Shown one piece after another: positions 1-10,849 of a DNA stretch of 64,000 nt. The stretch is from Polytrichum commune (lineage: Eukaryota; Streptophyta; Polytrichopsida; Polytrichales; Polytrichaceae). The notes below the pieces were generated by a model. The model saw nothing but the letters and a program-made list of their open reading frames with translations, was not told where the DNA came from and searched no databases. Numbering within the stretch: position 1 is the stretch's first letter; every line of letters starts with the position of its first letter. The position numbers were made by a program, and so were the translations under genes. The DNA is taken from NCBI GenBank assembly GCA_950295325.1, contig OX485804.1, positions 44,938,429-45,002,428 on the forward strand, given 5' to 3'.

Positions 1-571
1 ATGAATTTTTTCCAAGGCCATGATGTGGCTTTGAATTCCACATGCTTATTTTGTTAAATATCGCAAGATATCAACGTTGCAACATATAATTATGATGTGT
101 TGTCATAGACATTTTTTGGTTCATAATTCACCTATTTTGTACGGATGTGATTGCTCAAACATTTGTAATATGTCAAAAATATATATCACTTTATGGTAAA
201 TTGGTGAACTCAAAAAATAAATTCAATAATTATAATAATAAATTACTATTATTATTGTGAAAATTAATTTCAAAATAATTAATATACACCATGTGATTTT
301 AAAGATAATACAATATGTGATGAGGATAAAATATTACAATATTTCAGATAGGTTATAGTCAAAAACTTATGATTTTCTAAGTATACCCCATCCATAATGT
401 TGTCCCACAAGTCTAATTCCAAATAACATATCATTTATTTATACCTCATTATATTACCTAAAAAATAAAATTTATTTTTATATAAATTTTTTGTTGTTGT
501 ATATTCTATATTCTATCTTCATTGTTTCATTGTGGTTATGTTATGAATACTTATACTAGTCTATCATTATA
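1..571. other. AT-rich intergenic DNA
   Basis: This stretch is very AT-rich, with runs of A/T and short direct repeats. I see no coding potential, RNA gene or recognisable transposon end in it. Confidence 0.6.
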
Positions 572-574
572 ATG

Positions 575-955
575 GCAAAGATAATTTTAAATGGTAAGTC
601 ACAAAATTATAACTTCAATGTCAATGAGGATTTTGTAATTTTTTTGACCTCCAAGTTAATTATGTGCTTCATTGATGGTTTCACTTCCGAAATGAAATCC
701 CAATCAATTGCTTATTTACTAATTGGAAGTGCACATATATATTGGATTTTAGACCTTGAAGGTGAAATGCACTCAATATGGGATTTGAAGTCAAGTGGCC
801 TTCAAGAATGCAAGAGCAATTTTTTTTTTTTAAAGTTGGGCGGGATGGGCAACAATTTTTGGTCGGGTTCAAAAATTTCTTTAGAAGGTTGCCCCAGCCC
901 GAATCTAACACCCCCGAAAGTTCATGAGGGGGTATTTAACGTCCGCCCATATTAA
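575..955 (+). repeat. Dispersed repeat, copy 1 (second copy at 39245-39640)
   Basis: About 380 bp here aligns along its length with 39245-39640. Shared blocks include ATGGTAAGTCA, GAGGATTTTGTAAT, CAATTGCTT and CCTTCAAGAATGCAA. A 127-codon open frame overlaps this copy but is broken in the other, so I treat it as chance. The second copy lies inside a 1.5-kb element with long terminal inverted repeats, so this may be a stray piece of that family. Confidence 0.6.
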
Positions 956-1863
956 TTTCTTAAAGATTACCGGACTAGTAATGATAGGTTGGCAACGCAT
1001 GATGCATTCACTTGCATCTATATGAGGCATGTTGTTTTTTATGTCTAACCCCCTTTGTATTATTGCCTTAAGTATTGAATTAGAGTAGGATAATTTAGAA
1101 CTACTAAAACTTGGTTTTTTTAAAACCCTTGAGACAAGGAGCCGACGACGTAAGGTAGTATCTTAAGTGATTCATCTCATCTGCAAAGATGAATGAACTC
1201 TCACTAATGAAAATACATGAGTGCCACGAATCCCCGGCCCAACAATACCATCAAATAGCCATACCGAACTGGTATCAAAAAAAGGTGAAATACTCATTGT
1301 AGATACCCAAATGGTATCATAAAAAGATGATATCAAGACCAGTGCTGGTAGGAACCATGACTAGGATATGCACACCTTTGGTATGTCCTGCATTGCTTGT
1401 CAGAGTAAATACATCGAGCAAAATCTTTTCCTTATCATACTTTCTTGGATGTGATGACTTGCAAACATTCTTGCACTTTCCCTTTCACATCAATCTCAGA
1501 TACAGAAAGTCTGCACCAAAATATATTAAACATGATGAGCCCTTTCATCTGGAAATGCTGATTCCTTGATAGGGTCAAATGTGAAGATCAATAAATCCCG
1601 CATCATAAAATTACAGTTTGTACAATACAGAGAAGGTGACTTCTACGCTTTCAAGAATCATCTAATGTGGACAAAATGCCGCTCCAAATTCTCCGGTAAA
1701 TGATAAATCCATGCGAATGAGCATGATCTGATGTTCATCAAAAGCGAACCTTAGCAAGGTTTGTTGCTGCTCACTAAAAAGAAAGCAGTTGTGAAAATTC
1801 TAAGGGCTAGGCACAAATTTTGTGTATTGAGACAAGACACATTAAGATTACCCTTGACCCACT
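956..1863. other. 3' flank of the CGL160-like gene
   Basis: No gene is seen. The part next to 1864 should contain the 3' UTR and polyadenylation region of the minus-strand CGL160-like gene, but I cannot place a cleavage site. A short motif around ATGGTATCA is repeated near 1269-1330. Confidence 0.4.
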
Positions 1864-4800
1864 TTATGGGCTGCTCTCCACTTCGTCTTGCTTAGGAAGG
1901 AGCTCTTTGAAAGTTTCTACCAAAGTGGCTGCTTTATATGTGAAAAAACCCACCAACATCGGAATGAGCTGCAACGGAATCACGTCATATTGTGGTACAG
2001 CCAACCTGCCAGCCATTCGTTTCAACACAAAATAAGTCCCGTGAACAACACTATACAAGTTTAAACAAATACTCCTAAAAACCGAAACCTAGCAAATCTT
2101 AGGGTAGGTGGGTCTTATTCGGATATTATCTTCATGAAACACCTATATTTGAGTGGTGTGTGGTTAGGTGTAAGAACGGACATCCAAAAAGCAGGCGTTT
2201 AAAAGAGATTGGACTACATGCTCAAAAATTGTTGACTATTCTAGGTTCAATTGTCAACATAATTGGGGAGACCTTTATGATCATCAGATAAGAAAGAGAA
2301 TCTTCACTCCGCTAATAAATAAGATATTCATATGAGCTCCAAGCATTATTAGAAAAACGGGCCTGGCCTCAATTAGGGTTTGCTAATTATCTCATCCTCA
2401 TTGAGTATTTAATATCATAAGAGAAGTGAGTGTAGAGCTAATAATGTCATGCAACTGAGAATGAATGCCAGGAAGAGGGCATACCCATTCCATCTGTTGA
2501 AGATCATGACCAACACCACTGGTACAAGAAGACGCGGCTGGCCTAAAGCTCCCCTGGAACACAAAAGAACTCGTATGAGAGGAAAACAATAATAAATCCA
2601 AAGTAATGGTCGTCCATATGCATATAACCTCCTTGTCACCATGATTAATTCCCTCCTAGCGATAAATATTCACAAGAATAAAAAAAATACCATAAAACCA
2701 AACTCACCTTACAGCACCCCCTGAGCTGTTTGATGCGAGGCCGTCAACACTATTTCCGAGCATGCGAATATAAGCAAGCGCTCCTAATAGCCCAACTCCA
2801 TAGCTGCCCCATCACATCAACCACTTAGTTCAGTTTTTCCTGCATTTATTCTTTTCAACTATTCAAAGTACCTGCTGGGGGCGGGGGGTTCATCCCCGCT
2901 CACTAGAATTTTAGGTGCGATAATAGATAGGGTCCTATTTAATGTTTCCAAGTAAGAATTAAAAAAGAAACCTAGAAATTTACGGTATTGAAAGTTTATT
3001 TTGAGGATTTAATAGATAGATTCCAAGAATATCCATTAAATGCGCATAATATCCCATGAGTATGCGCATTACTTAATTGCCCCCTTGGTAATAGCACAAA
3101 TTGTATGCCATTCACATGTTTTTCGACCAGCAATCCACATAAGATCTGTAGAAATGGTTAATTCAAAGTATGTCATGTACCTGGCAGCAATTTCTGGTGA
3201 ATAAGAAAAATATGATCCCACGAAACTGGCACCCCCTACAGCAAGGGTAGTGATTTGAAGGTTGTTTTTAAGCTGCCCATCATCAACAATGCATATATCA
3301 TTCAGCGTCAGACTTCACCTTCCTATCAGCGAAGGCATGCCAAATAATTTCTTCGTCACTACAGGAAAAGGAGATGCAAGCCAAAAGTACCTCCAACAAC
3401 TAACAATTAGGTGTACAAGTGAAATTTAGCAGAAATCTTCCTTGTTGACTTGACTCCTCTTTATGTTTCTGAACAGGCCCTGCAATTAGTGAACATATGT
3501 ATACGAGTTCTTTAAGAATTTAACAGCATTTAATTCTCAAGAAAACCATGCCACCCTTGCTAAATAGTGGTACAAATGCACACCTTTAAATAGCGCTCCC
3601 TTGCTGCAGCTGCCTCTTCCACAGGATCTACCTTTTTTTTGTCTACATCCTTCATCAAAACTTCCTGCACAAAGTTAGGGTACAAATAATTACCAAAAAG
3701 TATTAAACACATGCAATTTGCAGAAACCTACCCCAAACCTGCATGCAATTTGTCAACAAAAATGAGCTAGACCCATTGTTGGATTAAACCGATGGTTCAT
3801 GAACTGCATTCAGCATGTTCAGATAGTCTTGGAAACTCTCAATAACTTTCCATTGAAGATTTCTCTCTTGTTCTGCGAGGTGTTTTGGTTGAGTGAGGAG
3901 ACAGTAGAAGGTGAAGGTACAGAACAAATATACTATATTAAAAACTTGTCTAGTGTAAAATCTCTACTCATTGCTCTCTGTATTTTTCTCATCCACGACA
4001 CAAGACATGGAGCCCACTTCATTGCAATTTATATGAAAGGAGATATCGTTTGATTTCATTTTGATCAAACCCAACCAAAGAATTTTTCATAAATACTTAC
4101 AGTGCCCCCACTTGCTGCCTTGGTAGACCGTGCCCACTGTTCCTCCTCTCTCTTTGTTGGAGCAAACCGCCACTTAGGCTTGTTGTCTGCCCTCTACAAT
4201 ATATCAAGAGTGTCCCCATTATACAAGAATCTTAGATCACAATCCACAATATAAGGAAAATGGCTTGCAAGCATGAATTCAAGAGCACGATCTCTTTTGA
4301 GATTTCCTCTCCCCTTGACATGACTACTATGCACAAAGGTCAAATTACGTGAAGGTGCATTCTTCAACACGTGCATTTCAAGGGTGGTTTCAGTATTCAA
4401 AGGAAGTGTCTTATTTAGATCCACATGTAGGTGTTCAAAAGAATGCATACCTTAGCTGTAGCTTCTTCAGCCAATGCCCTACGAGCTGCTGCAACTTGAC
4501 GTTCTAGAGTGGCTTTTGATGGCTGCATTAGCTCCTTACTCAAGTCTATGTCTATGCTGTCATTCAAACACACCCAAATACTTCAGGCTTATGACAAGCA
4601 AGAGAAAATTGTAATCTGAGAGATATTCAACAGCTGAATATCTTCAATGTCACATTTTCTTCATAGAGATTCCCATCAAATGAAAAATCAATTGGCCAAT
4701 TCCACAGAACAGACTGCAGAAACAGGTCATGAGATGGACCTGTCAAGGGCAATAGCTCGATTAAGGCTCAAAAACCCAGACTCTTTCTCCTTCACCTGCA

Positions 4801-6457
4801 AGACCCGAGATGGAACAACAACACCGCATGAGAGCATGATGCATAATTAAGCACCTCTGCCTATGCACTAAGTGAAATGCCCCAGGGATGTCAAATCTCA
4901 TGTATACCAGATTCAGCTTAAGATAAAGAATTACTAACAAACCTGTCAAGAATTACGAGATCACTTATCTGTCCGATTTCAAACTCTAGCACAGCTCACT
5001 GATTAACAATATTGCAAAACCCTCACAAAACTACATTGGAGGATGACAGGATCACACAATGCTGCTCAAATTCCAAAACCCCAATTTCAAATGTCAAATA
5101 GATGTTCTGTGCGTCATGAAAATTGATGTTCTAGTCATTCAAGAATTTCAAATCGGTGTGGTATATAATTTCTGAGAATGACGCACAATGAGGTTAGAAA
5201 ATTTGATGTTTACCAGATTCAGCTCAAGATTTTTTAAATTACTAAAAACTGGTCGAAACTTTAAAGCTCACTAATCTGTCTACTTACAGACTCTTGCACA
5301 GCTCACTGAAGACCACCAAACCTTGCAAACCCTCACAGAAACTGCAATTGGAGGATCACACAATGCTCCTCTAAGTCCCAAACCCCAATTCCGAATGTCA
5401 ATTGGATGTGGTCTATGTCACAAAAATTGATGGTCTAGTGCCTCAAAAGATTCTACTAAATTTATTCAAGTAAATGTGGTATATGATATGAGAATGAGGG
5501 CACAGTGAGGTCAAATAATTCGATGAGTACCAGATTCAGCTCCAAATCAAAATCACTAAAAACTGATCAAAAACTCTGGCACAGCATACTAATGAACACC
5601 AAACCTTGCAAAAACCCTCACAACACTGCATTGAAGGATCACAAACTGCTGCTCTCAGTCCCAGACCCAAATTCCGAATCTCAAACAGATAAGACATAAA
5701 GCAAGGACGTTGATGCTCTAGTCACTCAAAAATTCCTATACAAAATAATTATAAACATCGTGGTACAAGCTCTGAGAGATGAAAGCACAAGTGAGGTCCA
5801 AATTTTTTGATGAGTGCTACATTCAGTTCAAGATAAAAATTACTAAAACCTAAGTCAATAAATCTTGCACAACTCACTTGATACCACCAAACCTTGCAAA
5901 ACCCTTACAAAACTGCATTGGAAGGTCACAAAATGCCGCTCTGTCCCAAACCCTATTTCAGAATCTCATAATCATCACGAACATTGATGCCATAGTCACT
6001 CAAAAATGCCTACACAAATAATTTCAAACATTTTGGTTTAAGGTATGAGAAACGGGAGCCCAAGTGAGGGTTAAAAAACTCTTACCGGAGGTGGAGGGGG
6101 CACTCGTTCTGACGGAGGAACCTCCACATGCGGTTGCCATACTTTCTTCCAAATATAATCATCCATAGCGGTTAAGGGATCCTCCTTCGATCCGCCTCCC
6201 CAAGAGGGCCGAATCTTCAAGTCTAACAGTGGCCCTCCGTACTCCCCTGGCCCATCTCCTTTCGACCACTTCTCTTTTGGCTTCACCTTCTTCGGTGGCG
6301 CCTTTGCTTGCTGCTTCCTCGAATCATTATTTCCCGCGCTTTCTTGAGTGCATCGTACTACTAATTCCGGTGACTGTTGTTTATGAACACATGGGGCAAT
6401 CATACCGCCTCTGCTTCCCATTTCGAGTTTCAAGCTCGATCCCACGGAAAGATACAT
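1864..6457 (-). CDS. CGL160: Chloroplast ATP synthase assembly factor, CGL160-like (9 exons, 368 aa)
   Basis: CGL160 proteins sit in the thylakoid membrane and help assemble CF1CFo ATP synthase: the C-terminal Atp1/UncI-like membrane domain acts on the c-ring and the stromal N-terminus helps attach CF1. Exons on the minus strand, all with GT-AG borders: 6457-6086, 4795-4740, 4556-4451, 4193-4101, 3664-3584, 3272-3181, 2803-2708, 2553-2485, 2005-1864. They join in frame to 1107 nt including TAA. Family signatures are EKWSKGDGPGEYGG (62-75), the RPSWGGG block (83-89), SGFLSLNRAIALDS (130-143), DLSKEL, KWRFAPTKREEEQW and LGNSVD. Four likely membrane segments follow, near 244-258, 268-282, 306-317 (in LLVPVVLVMIFNRWN) and 334-348 (in LIPMLVGFFTYK). 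Length matches the roughly 350-residue Arabidopsis protein. The Met at 6457 gives a plausible short transit peptide, but an extra upstream exon cannot be excluded. Confidence 0.93.
2100..2380 (-). repeat. MITE-like dispersed repeat (family B) inside CGL160 intron 8
   Basis: The intron between exons 8 and 9 (2006-2484) contains a reversed copy of the repeat seen at 25963-26351, 47074-47427 and 54346-54723. Shared stretches include the GGTGGGTCTTA end, AGAGATTGGACTA and the ATTCATATGAGCTCC block. It shows that the family tolerates insertion in an intron of a conserved gene. Confidence 0.6.
4906..6070. repeat. Tandem repeat, about 300-bp unit x 4, in CGL160 intron 1
   Basis: Four diverged units begin with the same phrase (ACCAGATTCAGCT or close) near 4906, 5212, 5529 and 5819, a spacing of about 290-317 bp. 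Each continues with AATTACTAAAAACT-like sequence, a GCACAGCTCACT block, a CAAACCTTGCAAAACCCTCA block and a GAGAATGA...GTGAGG block. The array fills nearly all of intron 1 (4796-6085), and its last unit runs up to the donor site of exon 1. Confidence 0.85.
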
Positions 6458-6504
6458 CGTTTCTTCTATCCCCCTACTTCACCAAATGACAGAAATTACA
6501 AATA

Positions 6505-7300
6505 AATGTCTCGTTGAAACTTGAGTTCTCAAAGAGCTTGGCGAAGCGCAACTCAGACAAATCCCACCAAAAACTCTTCTCAACGAAGAATTTTAAACGA
6601 AGAAATCAAAGAATCGGCTCTTGTATGTAATTCCAACACACACAAGATTGCGTCCTCCAAAGAATTTATGGAGAGAATTATAAACAAACCAATCCAAAAT
6701 TTGCTGGCAACGTAACCTAACTATAACCAAATCAATCCACAAATATTGTCTCGAAATTGAATCCTCGAAAGTGTGGAAGGACAGAACCGAAACAAAACCC
6801 AATCCACAAAAACCTACAAAAAGATATCTCAGACAACGAAGAACCAAAGGAGTGGCTCCTACATTAACTCCAACACAGAATTGGGTCCTCAAGAGTATTT
6901 ATGGTCAGAGCTGTAACCAACCAACCCACATTATTATCGCCTCGAAAATTGAGTCCTCCAATTCACAAAAAGGTTTGTCAAACAACGAAGAATCAAAGAA
7001 GCTGCTACTAAAATAATTCCGACACACGCAAATTGGGTCCTCAGCAGAATTTATGGTCAGAATGATAAATCCAAAAGATTCGACCGTAACCTAAATGTAA
7101 CCAAACTGATCCACAAAATTGTCTCCTCGAAATTTGAGTGCTCAACAGCGTGGCGGGGGCCGGGGACAAAATCCAATCCACAAAAACCCACAAAAGCTTT
7201 CCTCAAACAACGAGAAATCAACGAATGGGCCCCTACATTAATTCCAACACAAAAATAGGTCCTCAACAGAATTTTCGCCACAACTATAACTGAACCAAAC
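6505..7300. repeat. Degenerate tandem repeats upstream of the CGL160-like gene
   Basis: Four diverged copies of roughly 200 bp recur. Common phrases are GTAACCTAAATGTAACCAAA, AATCCACAAAAACC, CAAACAACGAAGAATCAA, AATTCCAACACA and TTGGGTCCTCAACAGAATTT. Copies sit around 6505-6710, 6711-6915, 6916-7060 and 7061-7300. Their sequence differs from the intron 1 array. They occupy the likely promoter or 5' leader of the minus-strand gene. Confidence 0.75.
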
Positions 7301-7540
7301 CACAAAATTCAACCGAATCGTGAAGAATTGGAAATGCGGTTCCGAGCATTCCTCTGCCAACCATAATCTCAAAATAAGCTCAAAATGCTTAAACTTCAGG
7401 TGAATACATACATTCCAGCCCTCAAAATGCTACATAATGGGAAATCTGTAAATTAAATTCATAAACCATTCCGAAACATCTTCAAATGCAGCCTGCGATT
7501 GTCCCGAACTATTTACGCAATTCGGAAGGATAAGGCTTAC

Positions 7541-7834
7541 CAGAAGCAAAAAAATCTTGGTGACGGTCAATTTATTCTTGGATTTTGTTTTCGGTGGAGT
7601 ATCGACTACCAGAAGAGGTGCCGATTCGATTGCGTCACCGTCAAATTGAGAAATGACTGAAAGAGAATGATTGAAATCCGATCTTCTGTAGAAGCGAATG
7701 AATTGAATGGCCGCAAAAGGGAGGTGGTGGTGGGCCGGGAGAATTGGATGATACGTGGATGAATGATATGTTGGATCTTGACAGAGTTCCTTGTTCATCG
7801 TCTCTGCTGCGTAGCCACCCAAGGCCAATCCCAT
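7541..7834 (-). other. Possible 5' exon or leader with a good splice donor
   Basis: On the minus strand an open frame from 7834 runs to a strong donor-like GTAAGC at 7540-7535. The last part reads ESAPLLVVDTPPKTKSKNKL, then a short hydrophobic stretch. It could be a non-coding leader exon of the CGL160-like transcript, the first exon of another gene whose remainder is missing, or chance. I recognise no family with confidence. Transcript reads would settle it. Confidence 0.2.
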
Positions 7835-7921
7835 ACATGTGCAAATGAAAACCTACCTTTGATATAATGAAGGGTTTTCCTTTAATTCCATGACTTGGGT
7901 CATTAAGATACACTATTTGTA

Positions 7922-8060
7922 GAGGGCGTTCTATTTCATCTTCATATGTGTCAGAATGTAGTTTCACATGGGATACAAGTGGATTTTAGCGAATGTGAGC
8001 ATGACACACGGCAAAATCTGAGGGGAAAATAATTATTTTGTGTTGGAATAGAGAGCCCTC
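7922..8060. mobile_element. Small TA-flanked MITE (family D), copy 1
   Basis: A 139-bp element is bounded by TA dinucleotides. Its inverted ends are GAGGGCGTTCTATTTC on the left and the complement of GGAATAGAGAGCCCTC on the right. A 140-bp copy with the same interior (TACAAGT, GCGAATGTGAGCATGACAC) lies at 60711-60850, also between TA dinucleotides. TA target duplication with short inverted ends points to the Tc1/mariner superfamily. No coding capacity. Confidence 0.75.
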
Positions 8061-8069
8061 TACAGTAGC

Positions 8070-8640
8070 CCTGGAGGGCCCTTCATTCATGATATGCAAA
8101 TCAAGTGATTGATCGAGAAGCCAAAGAGGGTACAGGTTCCACTAGACTCTAATGGCCTATGGGACCAAAGAAATTTTAAATGGATGAAAAAATCTACATG
8201 TTGTCCTACATGGCACCAAGTGGATAGTGCTTCATGATCTATTGCATATTGCGTCAAGCCCTCACAAAGAGGTGAGTCTAATGCAAAACTAAGGGTTGTG
8301 TTAAATTGTCATTGGCTCTTAGAAATATTATATTACCATGATGGGGTCAAGGAATACCTACTCATGTGGAGAGAACATGAAAATATGTTGCAGTCCCTCA
8401 ACATGGTCCACTTTCACATGAAATTTGAGGGCCTATCACTTGCGAAATTGGGTTTCTATTTTCCAGAGTATAGCATTTGGATGATATTCTAGGGTCCTTA
8501 CATTGTCATGGTCACAGCACCCAATCCGTGTGTAAAGTGCCCCTCAAGCCCTCAAGGTCTTGTGTCTCTAGCTTCTTGACCAATCACATAATTTGGTCAA
8601 GGGCCCTCAAGCTCTAGTGTAAACAGACCACAATTCAAAT
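8070..8640. mobile_element. Putative non-autonomous element with diverged inverted ends
   Basis: The left side (about 8078-8135, with GAGGGCCCTT...GTGATTGATCGAGAAGC) is matched in reverse complement by the right side (about 8560-8635, with GAAGCTAGAGA and GGGCCCTCAAGCTCTAG). The arms are about 60-75 bp and diverged. I cannot fix the outer ends or a target duplication. It sits immediately beside the family D MITE. Confidence 0.4.
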
Positions 8641-8751
8641 GAAAACCTTATAAAGTTGCTAAGCATGCTCAACTTGTATATAGTAATAGGTACTAGTTTG
8701 AGCCCATATTGTCCCAAGCCGATCCCAAAACATGTGATATTTTCAATGCCT

Positions 8752-8754
8752 GAT

Positions 8755-8786
<32 letters not shown>

Positions 8787-9030
8787 ACTTCACTATTAGT
8801 CACCCAGGAGTATTTAGCCTTACAAGACAGTCCTTGCTAATTCACATGGGATTTCACATGCCCCATGCTACTCAGGTTAGAGCGTGAGCTCATGATGCTT
8901 TCAGACACTGGGCTCTCACCATCTAGGGTGCAGGACCCAACTGCTTCGCCTAACAACACAACACTTATATCATCCCCCCACAACCATGTTTTCACGGTTT
9001 AGGCTACTCCCATTTCGCTCACCAATACCC
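8752..9030 (-). rRNA. rrn23: Nuclear fragment of plastid-type 23S rRNA (NUPT), non-functional
   Basis: The minus strand carries about 280 bp of bacterial/plastid 23S rRNA near its 5' end. The plus strand reads the universal antisense blocks TTCACCTTTCCCTCACGGTA, CAGGAGTATTTAGCCTTACA, GCCCCATGCTACTC, CCATCTAGGGTGCAG, ACTGCTTCGCCTA and CACGGTTTAGGCT in the expected order. The match stops on both sides, and no 16S, tRNA or 5S gene adjoins it. From memory of plastid 23S, the block order and spacing fit plastid DNA better than E. coli or the cytosolic 25S. It is best read as an old plastid insertion. Confidence 0.85.
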
Positions 9031-9805
9031 ATAAAGAAAAATGGAAGAGTAAAGAAACAAGCATATCGCATGTTTTGGAGTTGAATTTCATCATACATCC
9101 AACTTTCAAGTCCAACTCCACTAATGGTAAGCCCAACAATGGTTCAAATCCTATGTAGGATAGAGATACGAGTGTTTGCACCAAATTTGACATAATGAAA
9201 TCAACAATAAAGAAGTTGAACAACAAATTCAAAACAAAGTAGAATCGTTTTGTTGATGGAATCATCCCTCGAAATTGCAGGTACACAAAATAGAATGAAC
9301 ACACAAGTATGGATAAACCAAGCTCGTCATATTGCCAATGTTGTTGTAAATCGGGTCAAAAAAATCCAACATGTTTGGTACCACCATGCTCATAGACAAA
9401 CATTGTCGGCCCAAGACATTAAGAATGTTATGCATGAGCAAGTTGTAGGTGGTGAGACATTGAAGGTAGCCATGATTAGTGACCTATGAATGACGATATG
9501 GTCCACCCCATTCACACACTAAGGTTGAATCCTCTAAAACCAACCCTAAACCCTAAACGACAACAAAAAATTGTTGAAGAACCACCACCCCTATGGATAT
9601 TGATACGTAATCTTTGGATAAAGTGATTGGGAATGGGTGGACAACAATGGGCTCAAGACAACTTAGAATGAAGGTGCAATGCATATTAATAAAGGCAGGT
9701 TGATGATATTGCCTAATTTAGGTTCTAGCTCGCTAATAATGTCAGTTTCGCTTAGATTAAGATTGTGTTTTTTCAACAGGTGGTTGGTGGTTTTGGGTAC
9801 GCTAA
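9031..9805. other. Intergenic DNA, nothing recognised
   Basis: Open frames of up to 79 codons are present but show no family motif and no splice-consistent extension. A telomere-like ACCCTAAACCCTAAAC stretch near 9540-9558 is too short to mean much. Confidence 0.4.
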
Positions 9806-9809
9806 TGTG

Positions 9810-10021
9810 CGTATAGAAGATCACGAAGTGTGTAAGCTTAAAGAATCAAGCACATTGTTCCTAGGTTTGAGCTTACTTTGCACTTTGGTATTTTCTATGG
9901 AAGTGCAACACCATCTTAGAATTTCTCGATTTTATAAAAAAATTCCAAAGTGCAAAGTAAGCTCAGACCTAGAAACGCTGTCCTGATTCTCTAAGTTTAC
10001 ACACTTCGTGACCTTCTATAC
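9810..10021. repeat. Long foldback (inverted repeat with about 80-bp arms)
   Basis: The arm at 9810-9893 (starting GTATAGAAGATCACGAAGTG) is matched in reverse complement by 9940-10021 with few mismatches; the loop is about 45 bp. A transcript from either strand would form a long near-perfect hairpin. It may be a foldback MITE or a source of small RNAs. No coding capacity. Confidence 0.8.
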
Positions 10022-10669
10022 GTTCACAATACCTCTCGAAATGAGGGATGTTTAGACTTTAAAGCAATGATGAGGTTTAGATATTAGAGATTTGATGAAA
10101 TTCAAGATGAAGCAAAATCTTGTGCAATCTGTACGTTTTTGTAGTATATGAGGTAAACTTTACTGCTGTTGTAAAGTAGAAAAGGGTTGAATCTCAACTC
10201 TCCAAAACAGACTCTAGGATGACTAAAAGAGAAGATGAGTTGCCACTTTAAATGGTAAGTTAATACGCAAAAGTTCAATCCATGCTGCATGCTTCCTGAA
10301 GCTTCAAAGAATAAATGTGAAGCATGTAGCCAACATGTTCTCCCAAGTGACTCAAACAAGAGTTTGAATAAAATAAATTAAAAGGTGGTGAAATGGTACA
10401 TTCACCAAACTTGGACCATGACTGCTGCTTCCACCGAGAAATATGATCGAAGAGCAAGTCCACTTCTGGCCAACCACGATGAAAGCCACCAACAACGCTG
10501 CCAGGATCATGGTCCTGCCACTAATCGCCACCTTCTCAAACCTTCACTCTTAAAACCCAAAACAAAAATATGAGTAAACATCCCCAACACTATCAAAAAC
10601 TCGTTGTGTGACTCTAGCCCACATATGTACTTCTTACCCCTGCACAATCATCGACTCAATAACCATCAA

Positions 10670-10710
10670 CTTATATATATAAATATATATATATAAGTAT
10701 ATATCTGCAC
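10670..10710. repeat. AT microsatellite
   Basis: Alternating TA runs interrupted by AA and AG, about 40 bp, just beyond the 3' end of the DEG15-like gene. Confidence 0.8.
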
Positions 10711-10849
10711 CATCAAGTGTAAATTTAACATCCCTGTTCCTTGTTCCAGAGGACAAAACTTGGACCGAATCACGCCATCGAGATGTGTAAAGGTTACCAA
10801 TCTAGATGCGTGACCCGGCTTTATTTCTGAAAATCACAAGACTCCCTCT

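Noticed and set aside
572..955. 127-codon open frame on the plus strand
   Set aside because: It lies on a dispersed repeat whose other copy (39245-39640) has stops in the same frame; no domain is recognised.
4906..6070. Periodic repeats considered as a CRISPR array
   Set aside because: The units are about 300 bp, diverged, and continuous without unique spacers, inside a spliced plant gene.
9121..9165. GGTTCAAATCC near 9139 and again near 25597 as Pol III B boxes
   Set aside because: No A box at suitable spacing, no A tail and no similarity to the SINE family found here.
9540..9560. Telomere-like CCCTAAACCCTAAAC
   Set aside because: Only about two repeat units; far too short for an interstitial telomere array.
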